Assembly (NCBI GenBank): GCA_023264315.1
Contig: JALQST010000248.1
Coordinates: forward strand, 1-5,156
DNA: 5,156 bases
Source of the DNA: Nodosilinea sp. BSH.14
GTDB lineage: Bacteria > Cyanobacteriota > Cyanobacteriia > Phormidesmidales > Phormidesmidaceae
Direction: 5' to 3'
Part shown: one piece after another, positions 1 through 5,156 of the stretch
How the letters are laid out: each line of letters begins with the position of its first letter
How positions within the stretch are numbered: position 1 is the first letter of the stretch
The notes under the pieces: generated by a model
What the model was told of the DNA's origin: nothing
Databases searched by the model: none
What the model saw: the letters and a program-made list of their open reading frames with translations, nothing else
Translations under genes and position numbers: made by a program

Positions 1-7
1 GAACGGC

Positions 8-721
8 ATGGTGATTTTGATTGTGGAAGACGAAGCCGACATTGCCCGCCTCATCCGCCTGTATTTAGAAAAAGAGGGCTTCACCTGCGAGGTGTGCGAA
101 GACGGCGAAACCGCTCTGCGCTATCAGCAGACCCTTCAGCCCGATTTGGTGATTTTGGACGTGATGATCCCCAAGCTCGATGGCCTGGAGGTGTGCGCCC
201 GCATTCGCCAGGGGCCGGGGGCCAAGGATCCCTACATTCTCATGCTGACCGCCCGGGGCGAGGAACTGGATCGCATCATTGGCCTCTCCACCGGATCTGA
301 TGATTATATGGTGAAGCCCTTTAGCCCTCGGGAACTGGTGGCCAGGGTGCGGGCCTTGCTGCGCCGTAGTTTGCGCCACGGGGCCGAATCGGCAGGCCAA
401 ACCTACCAAACCGCCCACTTCCGGGTCGATCTCACCCAGCGCATCGCCCAGCGCCACCGGGCCGATGGCACCGCCGACCCCCTCGATCTGACGCCCCTAG
501 AATTTGACCTGCTGGCCACCTTCATGAGCTATCCAGGCCGGGTCTGGAGCCGTCAACACCTGATCGAAAAACTCTGGGGCGAGGATTTCTTTGGCGATGA
601 GCGGGTGGTGGATACCCACATTGCCCGCCTCCGCAAAAAAATCGAGCCCGACTCCTCCCAGCCCGTCCATGTCAAAACTGTGACGGGGGTGGGCTACCGC
701 TTTGAGGATGATCCTAGCTAG
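8..721 (+). CDS. OmpR/PhoB-family two-component response regulator
   Basis: A 237-residue cytoplasmic DNA-binding transcription regulator, switched by phosphorylation from a sensor histidine kinase. The receiver domain spans about residues 1-118: acidic pocket E7-D8, phospho-acceptor D51 in DLVILDVMIP, switch residue T81 in MLTARG, and K103 in the MVKPFSPREL motif. A winged-helix output domain spans about 135-233. It shows the family pattern LTPLEFDLLATF (161-172), the recognition-helix region VVDTHIARLRKKIEP (200-214) and the wing VTGVGYRF (225-232). The length is normal for the family, so the gene looks complete. The ATG at 8 gives a canonical N-terminus (MVILIVEDE), but only seven bases lie upstream, so a slightly earlier start cannot be excluded. 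No kinase gene is visible; it may lie upstream or elsewhere. I cannot assign a specific paralogue (RpaA, RpaB, SphR, ManR or other) by eye. Family call is secure; target genes are unknown. Confidence 0.96.
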   Translation: MVILIVEDEADIARLIRLYLEKEGFTCEVCEDGETALRYQQTLQPDLVILDVMIPKLDGLEVCARIRQGPGAKDPYILMLTARGEELDRIIGLSTGSDDYMVKPFSPRELVARVRALLRRSLRHGAESAGQTYQTAHFRVDLTQRIAQRHRADGTADPLDLTPLEFDLLATFMSYPGRVWSRQHLIEKLWGEDFFGDERVVDTHIARLRKKIEPDSSQPVHVKTVTGVGYRFEDDPS

Positions 722-732
722 GCTGGGGCCAC

Positions 733-747
733 GGGCTCGCTCAGCCC
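733..747 (+). terminator. Small hairpin after the response regulator gene, weak terminator candidate
   Basis: GGGCT (733-737) and AGCCC (743-747) form a perfect 5-bp inverted repeat around a 5-base loop, 12 bases after the regulator stop codon. A second small dyad, CTCA-GTT-TGAG, follows at 751-761. There is no T-run behind either stem, so this is not a standard intrinsic terminator. It may be a transcript-end stabiliser or chance in GC-rich DNA. Confidence 0.2.
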
Positions 748-812
748 TGCCTCAGTTTGAGCGTGATCGTCTGCCTCCCCGGATCTGCCCAACCCCTTGT
801 CCTGACTCCATC

Positions 813-1436
813 ATGCGACAACCGCCCGACCCATTTTTCAATACGATCTACGCCATCGACAAAACCACCGACGCCTACATGATCGAGGCGGCCCTGGATA
901 ATTATGGCGACATTTTCAATGAGTGGGATCCAGCCCCCTTCAAACGGCGCGAGATCGATCCCGATCTTCAGGTTTACCTAGAGGGCAGTTCCAACGAAAT
1001 TTCCTTTCGCTACCCGGTTGAAGTCATGTTCACCCTGCCCCCCGGCCAGCGCAACGAAGCCATCGAGCACGAGGTGCGGGTGGGGTTGCGCAATAGCTTT
1101 AATTTCAAGCTGTACCTGATGCGCAAGGAGATCAAGCAAACCAACCTGCTTACCCTGCGCTACGTGCTGATGGGAATCGGCACCCTCTGGGCGGCTCGGT
1201 TACTCTCCGTGCCCGCCGAAACCTACACCATCACCAGCGTCCTCACCGAAGGGCTGTTCATTGGCGGCTGGGTGTTTTTGTGGGAGGCGGTGTCGCTGTT
1301 TTTCTTTTCCAACCGCGAGATCTACCACCGCTACCGCACCTATACTCGTCTGCGCAATGCCCTCGTTATTTTTCAGGAAGAAGAGGATCCACCGCCACCC
1401 ATTGATCCTCCCCTATTCGGCGCAGATAGAGGCTGA
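813..1436 (+). CDS. Conserved hypothetical membrane protein with two C-terminal transmembrane helices
   Basis: A 207-residue protein of unknown function. Residues 1-110 are hydrophilic and carry a striking segment, FNEWDPAPFKRREIDPDL (35-52), followed by YLEGSSNEI and RYPVEVMFTLP. This looks like a strongly conserved family signature, which I recall from other bacterial membrane proteins but cannot name. Two hydrophobic helices follow, about 112-133 and 143-165, the second containing GLFIGGWVFLWEAVSLFFF. The short connection suggests a hairpin with both termini on the same, probably cytoplasmic, side; the basic tail YHRYRTYTRLR (171-181) supports this. The end is acidic and proline-rich (EEEDPPPPIDPP). 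I chose the ATG at 813. The frame is open back to a TTG at 702 and an ATG at 708, but that extension overlaps the regulator's 3' end and reads as Pro/Arg-rich non-conserved sequence. No clear ribosome-binding site precedes 813. The last 71 bp overlap the convergent lipoprotein gene. Confidence 0.85.
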   Translation: MRQPPDPFFNTIYAIDKTTDAYMIEAALDNYGDIFNEWDPAPFKRREIDPDLQVYLEGSSNEISFRYPVEVMFTLPPGQRNEAIEHEVRVGLRNSFNFKLYLMRKEIKQTNLLTLRYVLMGIGTLWAARLLSVPAETYTITSVLTEGLFIGGWVFLWEAVSLFFFSNREIYHRYRTYTRLRNALVIFQEEEDPPPPIDPPLFGADRG

Positions 1437-1767
1437 AGGGGCGGGTTTGGCGCTGTTGGCCCCAGCCGAGCCCACCACCCTTGAGGTGATAGGTGCCGTT
1501 CACCACCACGGCGGGCTGGTTGTTGAGGGTCATCCAGCGGTGCCCGGTAACATGGATGCCGCTGGCCTGGGGTAAATCCACGGATCCTGGGGCCACTACC
1601 ACCCCCAACTGCTGCTGAAGGAGCACCTGGGTTTGGGCCACCTTTTGGGCCACCGCCTCCGCCACCACCGCCCGAGGCGGGGCCGGATTGACTAGGCCAC
1701 AACCCCAGATCAGGCCACACAACACCAGCAGTACCCCCGCCCTGAAGACCGGGCGCAGGATATCCAT
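1366..1767 (-). CDS. Small putative secreted lipoprotein, probably cyanobacterial family
   Basis: A 133-residue protein with a typical lipoprotein signal: basic R5 and R9, a hydrophobic core (VLLVLCGLI, 12-20) and a lipobox-like IWGC with the acylated cysteine at C23. It is therefore expected to be membrane-anchored outside the cytoplasm. After a short Pro-rich spacer come a helical, Gln-rich stretch (AVAQKVAQTQVLLQQQLG, 38-55) and a beta-rich C-terminal half with AVVVNGTYHLK (86-96) and RPFSLYLRRIGEDQWVAVDP (109-128). The overall pattern resembles small lipoproteins I associate with cyanobacterial genomes, none with a known function that I can name. The start is uncertain. The ATG at 1767 gives a normal 22-residue signal but has no Shine-Dalgarno site. 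An in-frame ATG at 1812 has an AAGG ten bases upstream and would give a 38-residue leader; a TTG at 1818 is also in frame. The gene is divergent from the muramidase gene and its 3' end runs into the preceding plus-strand gene. Confidence 0.78.
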   Translation of the reverse strand: MDILRPVFRAGVLLVLCGLIWGCGLVNPAPPRAVVAEAVAQKVAQTQVLLQQQLGVVVAPGSVDLPQASGIHVTGHRWMTLNNQPAVVVNGTYHLKGGGLGWGQQRQTRPFSLYLRRIGEDQWVAVDPLLPEK

Positions 1768-1939
1768 CCGGAAAAAACGGGAAAGTGAAGGAAGTGAGGT
1801 CACGGTGCCCATCGTCAAATTGCCTTGGATAAAACCATGGTAGGCGACTTCTCGACCCCTTCACCCTGCCTGTTCCCAAGCAGGCACGGACGAAGCGCAA
1901 TGCGCTAGTATTAGCGGTGTTTCGTTCCTTAGCCTCCCT
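1768..1939. promoter_or_regulatory. Divergent intergenic region with three consecutive dyads
   Basis: This is the only substantial non-coding gap between genes. It should contain the promoters of both the lipoprotein gene (minus strand) and the muramidase gene (plus strand), although part may be lipoprotein coding if that gene starts at 1812 or 1818. Three inverted repeats sit within 50 bp: TGCCTG/CAGGCA at 1867-1886, AGCGC-AAT-GCGCT at 1894-1906, and CGCTA-GTAT-TAGCG at 1903-1916. The last two overlap. A TAGTAT (1906-1911) could act as a -10 element for the plus-strand gene, but nothing resembling TTGACA lies 17 bases upstream. No promoter can be assigned with confidence. Confidence 0.4.
1894..1916. 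repeat. Two overlapping palindromes, possible operator or dispersed repeat
   Basis: AGCGC-AAT-GCGCT (1894-1906) is a perfect 5-bp dyad with a 3-base centre. CGCTA-GTAT-TAGCG (1903-1916) is a perfect 5-bp dyad with a 4-base centre. They share bases 1903-1906, so as RNA or as extruded DNA only one stem can form at a time. The site ends 23 bp before the GTG start of the muramidase gene. It could be a repressor site, a switch in the mRNA leader or one copy of a short interspersed repeat; the sequence alone does not decide. Confidence 0.35.
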
Positions 1940-2689
1940 GTGACTCCTTTTTCTTCCCCCGGTACGCCTCCACAGCCGTTGCCCCGTCGCCCGGTGAGAC
2001 GCCGCAAGAGACGTCAACAGGGTTCGATCATGGTCACGCTGGTGTTGCTGGTGTTGCTGGGGGGGCTAGGACTGCGGGCCATTTCCACCCCCTCCCTGCG
2101 CAAAATCCAAGAAGTCGTGTGGGTGAGCCACCCCGAACCCCTGGCCATGGAGGGCGGCGATCCCTACCTTCGGGCCTTGATGCGCACCATTTCCGCCGCC
2201 GAGTCGAACACCAGCTATCCCTACACCGTTTTGTACGGGGGCGAGTCCTTTTCCCCAGGCAATCGCCATCCCAATATCTGTGTGCCCATCACCGCTGGGC
2301 CAAATACGGGCAACTGCACCACCGCCGCCGGACGCTACCAGTTCCTCACCCAAACCTGGGAGGAAAAGGCCGAAAAATATCACCCCCGCCTGCCCGCCTG
2401 GTATACCGTGTGGGGCGAATACAGCTTTGATCCAGAATCTCAAGACCTGGTGGTCTATCGCTGGTTGCAGGACGAGCAAGCCTGGGGGGTTGACCTCTCC
2501 GTGGCCTTGCGGGAAGGTCGCCTCGATGATGTCCTGCGCCGCCTTTCCGGCACCTGGACGAGCCTCGGCTACGGCATTGAATCCAACAGCATGACCGCTC
2601 GCCTGCCCCGCATCTATTGGAACCTGCTGGAGGAAGAACTGCAAAACGCCCCCGCCGGATCGCGCCCCACGGAAAGCAACCCCCTATAG
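1940..2689 (+). CDS. Membrane-anchored muramidase, phage lambda endolysin-like (GH104/COG4678 type)
   Basis: A 249-residue predicted peptidoglycan-cleaving enzyme (lytic transglycosylase/muramidase). An Arg-rich cytoplasmic leader (16-26, RRPVRRRKRRQ) precedes one membrane helix (about 30-48), so the catalytic domain should face the periplasm. The domain (about 75-225) follows the lambda R layout: RTISAAES with E88 as likely catalytic acid, YTVLYGGESF (95-104), then AAGRYQFLTQTW (129-140), SFDPESQDL (162-170) and GTWTSLGYG (204-212). C114 and C126 lie in an insertion relative to lambda endolysin and could form a disulfide. Here the fold appears as an anchored cellular enzyme, more suited to wall remodelling than to phage lysis; no holin, spanin or other phage gene is present. 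The start is taken as GTG 1940 because it keeps the positive-inside leader. The only later candidate, ATG at 2030, falls at the start of the helix and would remove that leader. No clear ribosome-binding site is seen. Confidence 0.88.
   Translation: MTPFSSPGTPPQPLPRRPVRRRKRRQQGSIMVTLVLLVLLGGLGLRAISTPSLRKIQEVVWVSHPEPLAMEGGDPYLRALMRTISAAESNTSYPYTVLYGGESFSPGNRHPNICVPITAGPNTGNCTTAAGRYQFLTQTWEEKAEKYHPRLPAWYTVWGEYSFDPESQDLVVYRWLQDEQAWGVDLSVALREGRLDDVLRRLSGTWTSLGYGIESNSMTARLPRIYWNLLEEELQNAPAGSRPTESNPL
2038..2065 (+). repeat. Tandem 9-bp repeat followed by a G7 tract inside the muramidase gene
   Basis: GCTGGTGTT occurs twice in tandem (2038-2055) and is followed by GCTGG, which runs into seven consecutive G (2059-2065). 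The repeat encodes the LVL/LVL part of the membrane helix. Gain or loss of a unit would change the helix by three residues in frame, while a slip in the G tract would shift the frame and remove the catalytic domain. Confidence 0.55.
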
Positions 2690-2715
2690 CCCGGCAATCT
2701 GGGCTAGTCAAACGA

Positions 2716-5025
2716 ATGTCCAAAAAAGCATTCAGCGAAGCCGATATTTGCGATCAATACATCACCCCGGCACTGCACCAAGCGGGGTGGAAACGGTCGC
2801 AGATCCGTCGGGAGCTTTCCTTTACCGATGGGCAGATGATCGTACGTGGGCCGATGACCACGCGGGGAGCCCGCAAACGAGCGGATTACGTTCTGTTTCA
2901 CCACACCAACCAACCCATCGCGGTGATTGAAGCCAAGGACAACCACCACAGCGTCAACGCCGGGATTCAGCAAGCCTTGGGCTATGCCGATACCCTGGGC
3001 ACCCCCTTTGTATTTTCCTCGAATGGGGATGCCTTTTGGCTGCACGACCACACCGGCACCTTTGGGAAAGTGGAGCAGGAAATTTCCCTCGATGCGTTTC
3101 CCTCCCCGGAAGACCTGTGGCAGCGCTATCTCCAGTGGCAGCAGATTAGCCCAGACCACGCAGACCTGCTGACCTCCCAGTTCTACACCAAGGTGGGAGG
3201 CAAGGATCCTCGCTATTACCAGCAGCTTGCCGTCAATCGCACGATTGAAGCCATTGCCAGGGGGCAACGGCGATGCCTACTGGTGATGGCAACCGGATCG
3301 GGCAAAACCTACACCGTGTTCCATATCATTTGGCGGCTGTGGAAGGCGGGGACGGTGAAGCGGGTACTGTTTCTGGCCGACCGCAATTCCCTGGTGGATC
3401 AGACGATTACCAACGACTTTGAACCCTTTGGCGACAAGAAAACCAAGCTAACCCGCAAGCTGCTGGATGGGAATGGCCGCATCAACACCTCCTACGAGGT
3501 GTACCTAGGGCTGTACCAGGCGATCATCGGCCATGAGGGGCAAGACAACCTCTACGAGAAATTTGACCGTAATTTTTTCGACCTGGTGGTGATCGACGAG
3601 TGCCACCGGGGCAGCGCCGCCGAAGATTCTAACTGGCGACAGGTGTTGGACTACTTTGCCACTGCCATCCAGGTGGGGCTAACGGCAACGCCCAAGGAAA
3701 CCAAATATGTCTCCAACATCGACTACTTTGGCGAGCCCGTCTATACCTACTCCCTACGCCAGGGCATTGAAGATGGCTTTTTGGCCCCCTTTAAGGTAGT
3801 GCGGGTCAGCCTGGATAAGGATTTAGACGGCTGGCAACCGGAGGCTGGGGAAGTCGATGACCACGGCCAGGTGATCGAAGAACGGCTCTACAATCTGCGA
3901 GACTACGACCGCAACATCAAATTCAAACAGCGCACCGATCTGGTAGCCCAGTACATCAGCGAGTTTTTGCACGATGGCGACCCGATGCGTAAAACCATTG
4001 TGTTTTGCGAAGACATCGATCACGCCCAGCGAATGCGGGAAGCCCTGATCAACGTGGATGCCAACCGGGAACTGGTGCAGAAAGATCGCCGCTATGTGAT
4101 GCAAATTACCGGGGACGAGAAAGAGGGCAAGGCCCAGCTCGCCCACTTCATCAACCCCAATGAGTCCTACCCGGTGATTGCCACCACCTCAAAGCTGATG
4201 ACTACGGGGGTGGATGCCCAAACCTGCCAAGTGATTGTGCTAAAGCGGCGCATTCAGTCGATGACGGAATTTAAGCAGATCATCGGGCGGGGAACGCGCC
4301 TGCGGCCCGACTACGGCAAAAACTACTTCACTATCCTCGACTTTCGGGGGGCCACCCACCTCTTTCAGGACGAAGACTGGGACGGGCCACCCCTCCAGGA
4401 TGAGGACTTTGATCAGGCAACGGGGGACGGCTCCGATGGCAACTTGGGTACGGACGACACCGCCTCACTGCCACCCGCTGACCCACCGATTCCTGGAGAG
4501 CGGATTAAATATACCGTCAGCCGCCAGGAATTTCAGGTGGTGCGGGAACAGGTGAGCTACTACGACACAAATGGCGAACTGACCACCGAATCGCTGCGCG
4601 ACTACACCCGCCGTACTGTAATCGAGGCTTATACTTCGCTGAACCAATTTTTGACCAAGTGGAATGAGGCCGACCGCAAGGCGGCCATTCTTCAGGAACT
4701 ACAGGAGCGGGGGGTGTTGCTAGAGGATCTAGAGGCTATGGTGGGGTCAGGCTATGACTCTTTCGACCTGGTGTGCCATGTGGCCTTTAACCAGCCACCG
4801 CTCACCCGCCGAGAACGGGCGGAGCAAGTCAAAAAGCGCGATGTGTTTGCCAAATATGGCGAAACGGCCCGCCTAGTCTTGGAGGGAATGCTAGAGAAAT
4901 ATGCTGACCAGGGCATTACTTCCATTGAAGACGCCAAAATCCTACAACTTGATCCCTTTGCCACCCTGGGCACTCCGGTGGAACTGGTGTGGAGCTTTGG
5001 CGGCAGGCAACAGTACCAAGCCTGA
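2716..5025 (+). CDS. hsdR: Type I restriction endonuclease subunit R (HsdR), EcoEI-like class
   Basis: A 769-residue motor and nuclease subunit of a type I restriction-modification enzyme; with HsdM and HsdS it would translocate and cut DNA lacking the host methylation. The N-terminal PD-(D/E)xK nuclease shows D57 in RADYVLF and E72-x-K74 in IAVIEAKD, then QQALGYADTL (85-94). The SF2 helicase motor follows: Q-like motif YYQQLAVNRTI (168-178), Walker A MATGSGKT (191-198), motif II DECH (294-297), motif III GLTATP (321-326), TTGVD (496-500) and motif VI QIIGRGTRLR (521-530). An acidic low-complexity linker (about 550-595) leads to a helical C-terminal domain of the EcoEI R type. Its size suits this compact class rather than the roughly 1100-residue EcoKI type. 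The ATG at 2716 yields MSKKAFSEADICDQYITPAL, a normal start; the frame is open back to a TTG at 2617, but that part overlaps the muramidase gene. The end, FGGRQQYQA, seems about 10-15 residues short of the usual C-terminal helix. Confidence 0.95.
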   Translation: MSKKAFSEADICDQYITPALHQAGWKRSQIRRELSFTDGQMIVRGPMTTRGARKRADYVLFHHTNQPIAVIEAKDNHHSVNAGIQQALGYADTLGTPFVFSSNGDAFWLHDHTGTFGKVEQEISLDAFPSPEDLWQRYLQWQQISPDHADLLTSQFYTKVGGKDPRYYQQLAVNRTIEAIARGQRRCLLVMATGSGKTYTVFHIIWRLWKAGTVKRVLFLADRNSLVDQTITNDFEPFGDKKTKLTRKLLDGNGRINTSYEVYLGLYQAIIGHEGQDNLYEKFDRNFFDLVVIDECHRGSAAEDSNWRQVLDYFATAIQVGLTATPKETKYVSNIDYFGEPVYTYSLRQGIEDGFLAPFKVVRVSLDKDLDGWQPEAGEVDDHGQVIEERLYNLRDYDRNIKFKQRTDLVAQYISEFLHDGDPMRKTIVFCEDIDHAQRMREALINVDANRELVQKDRRYVMQITGDEKEGKAQLAHFINPNESYPVIATTSKLMTTGVDAQTCQVIVLKRRIQSMTEFKQIIGRGTRLRPDYGKNYFTILDFRGATHLFQDEDWDGPPLQDEDFDQATGDGSDGNLGTDDTASLPPADPPIPGERIKYTVSRQEFQVVREQVSYYDTNGELTTESLRDYTRRTVIEAYTSLNQFLTKWNEADRKAAILQELQERGVLLEDLEAMVGSGYDSFDLVCHVAFNQPPLTRRERAEQVKKRDVFAKYGETARLVLEGMLEKYADQGITSIEDAKILQLDPFATLGTPVELVWSFGGRQQYQA

Positions 5026-5032
5026 TTGCCTG
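5004..5032 (+). repeat. 7-bp inverted repeat spanning the hsdR stop codon
   Basis: CAGGCAA (5004-5010) is the exact reverse complement of TTGCCTG (5026-5032), with 15 bases between. The stop codon (5023-5025) lies in the loop. No T-run follows, so this is not a classical intrinsic terminator. It could be a transcript-end stem or the trace of an insertion junction. Confidence 0.35.
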
Positions 5033-5156
5033 ACACAAGTGGGTGAAAGGCTTGAAACCTCGTAACGCGAGGGGGAAACGGTGAGGAGACATGAGACGCT
5101 GGAATTTGCACATCTCAGAGTCTTTGCCATGTCATCCACCACCTGTCTCTATGATC
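5026..5156 (+). other. Purine-rich, hairpin-bearing sequence after hsdR, unassigned
   Basis: These 131 bases hold no gene I can support. They contain GTGAAAGG (5043-5050), a stem-loop CCTCG-TAACG-CGAGG (5058-5072) and GGGGGAAAC (5071-5079), a texture more like a folded RNA than coding DNA. A second possible pairing joins GACATG (5088-5093) with CATGTC (5128-5133). An ATG at 5091 follows GAGGAG, but with only two bases between, and is open for 22 codons to the window edge; an ATG at 5129 is also open. Neither short peptide is recognisable. HsdM or HsdS could start here or just outside. Confidence 0.4.

Noticed and set aside
65..457. Minus-strand open frame opposite the response regulator
   Set aside because: It runs antisense to highly conserved receiver-domain codons and resembles no protein family.
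702..812. N-terminal extension of the membrane protein from TTG 702 or ATG 708
   Set aside because: It overlaps the response regulator and reads as Pro/Arg-rich sequence; the ATG at 813 gives a more natural protein.
1906..1911. TAGTAT as a -10 promoter box for the muramidase gene
   Set aside because: No -35-like element is present at the correct distance, and the hexamer is part of the palindrome; the support is too weak for a separate promoter feature.
1373..2017. Long minus-strand open frame across the lipoprotein gene and the intergenic region
   Set aside because: Its product is Gly/Pro/Ser-rich and low-complexity, as expected for an out-of-frame reading of GC-rich DNA, whereas the competing frame has a lipoprotein signal.
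2066..2644. Minus-strand open frame opposite the muramidase gene
   Set aside because: It is a shadow of the well-supported GH104-type coding frame and has no recognisable domain.
1940..2689. Remnant prophage lysis cassette
   Set aside because: No holin, spanin, tail or integrase genes are present, and the enzyme carries its own membrane anchor.
2617..2715. N-terminal extension of HsdR from TTG 2617
   Set aside because: It lies mostly inside the muramidase gene and is a basic non-conserved stretch; MSKKAFSEADI is a standard HsdR start.
5044..5079. CRISPR repeat, suggested by the stem-loop followed by GGGGGAAAC
   Set aside because: A second copy of the unit should start within about 35-45 bases, and the 77 bases to the window end contain nothing like it.
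5091..5156. Start of a partial downstream gene at the ATG behind GAGGAG
   Set aside because: The spacing to the putative ribosome-binding site is only two bases, and the 22 codons give no recognisable HsdM, HsdS or other N-terminus. Kept only as a possibility.

Overview
The window looks like chromosomal DNA from a cyanobacterium, probably a fairly GC-rich filamentous form (Leptolyngbya/Nodosilinea type). This is an inference. It rests on a high G+C impression, starts mostly without clear Shine-Dalgarno sites (one GTG), a short lipoprotein and a two-helix membrane protein that resemble families I associate with cyanobacteria, and a marked excess of GATC. The classical cyanobacterial HIP1 octamer (GCGATCGC) is absent, so the assignment is not firm.

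Layout: (1) 8-721 +, a complete OmpR/PhoB-type response regulator; its sensor kinase is not in the window. (2) 813-1436 +, an uncharacterised membrane protein with two transmembrane helices near its C-terminus. (3) 1366-1767 -, a small secreted lipoprotein, convergent with gene 2 and overlapping its 3' end by 71 bp. (4) 1768-1939, a divergent intergenic region with three consecutive dyad symmetries. (5) 1940-2689 +, a membrane-anchored lambda-endolysin-like muramidase (GH104 type). (6) 2716-5025 +, a type I restriction subunit HsdR of the compact EcoEI-like class. (7) 5026-5156, a non-coding or unassigned purine-rich, hairpin-bearing tail.

How they work together: no single pathway links the genes. 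The regulator and membrane protein may be an ordinary chromosomal pair. The lipoprotein and the anchored muramidase are both envelope proteins transcribed divergently from one 172-bp region, so shared control is possible. HsdR begins 26 bp after the muramidase gene and would need HsdM and HsdS partners, expected beyond the right edge. The most unusual places are the abrupt C-terminal end of HsdR and the structured sequence after it, the triple-dyad intergenic region, and the antiparallel gene overlap. I found no convincing new multi-gene system; the right edge is where one would most likely continue.
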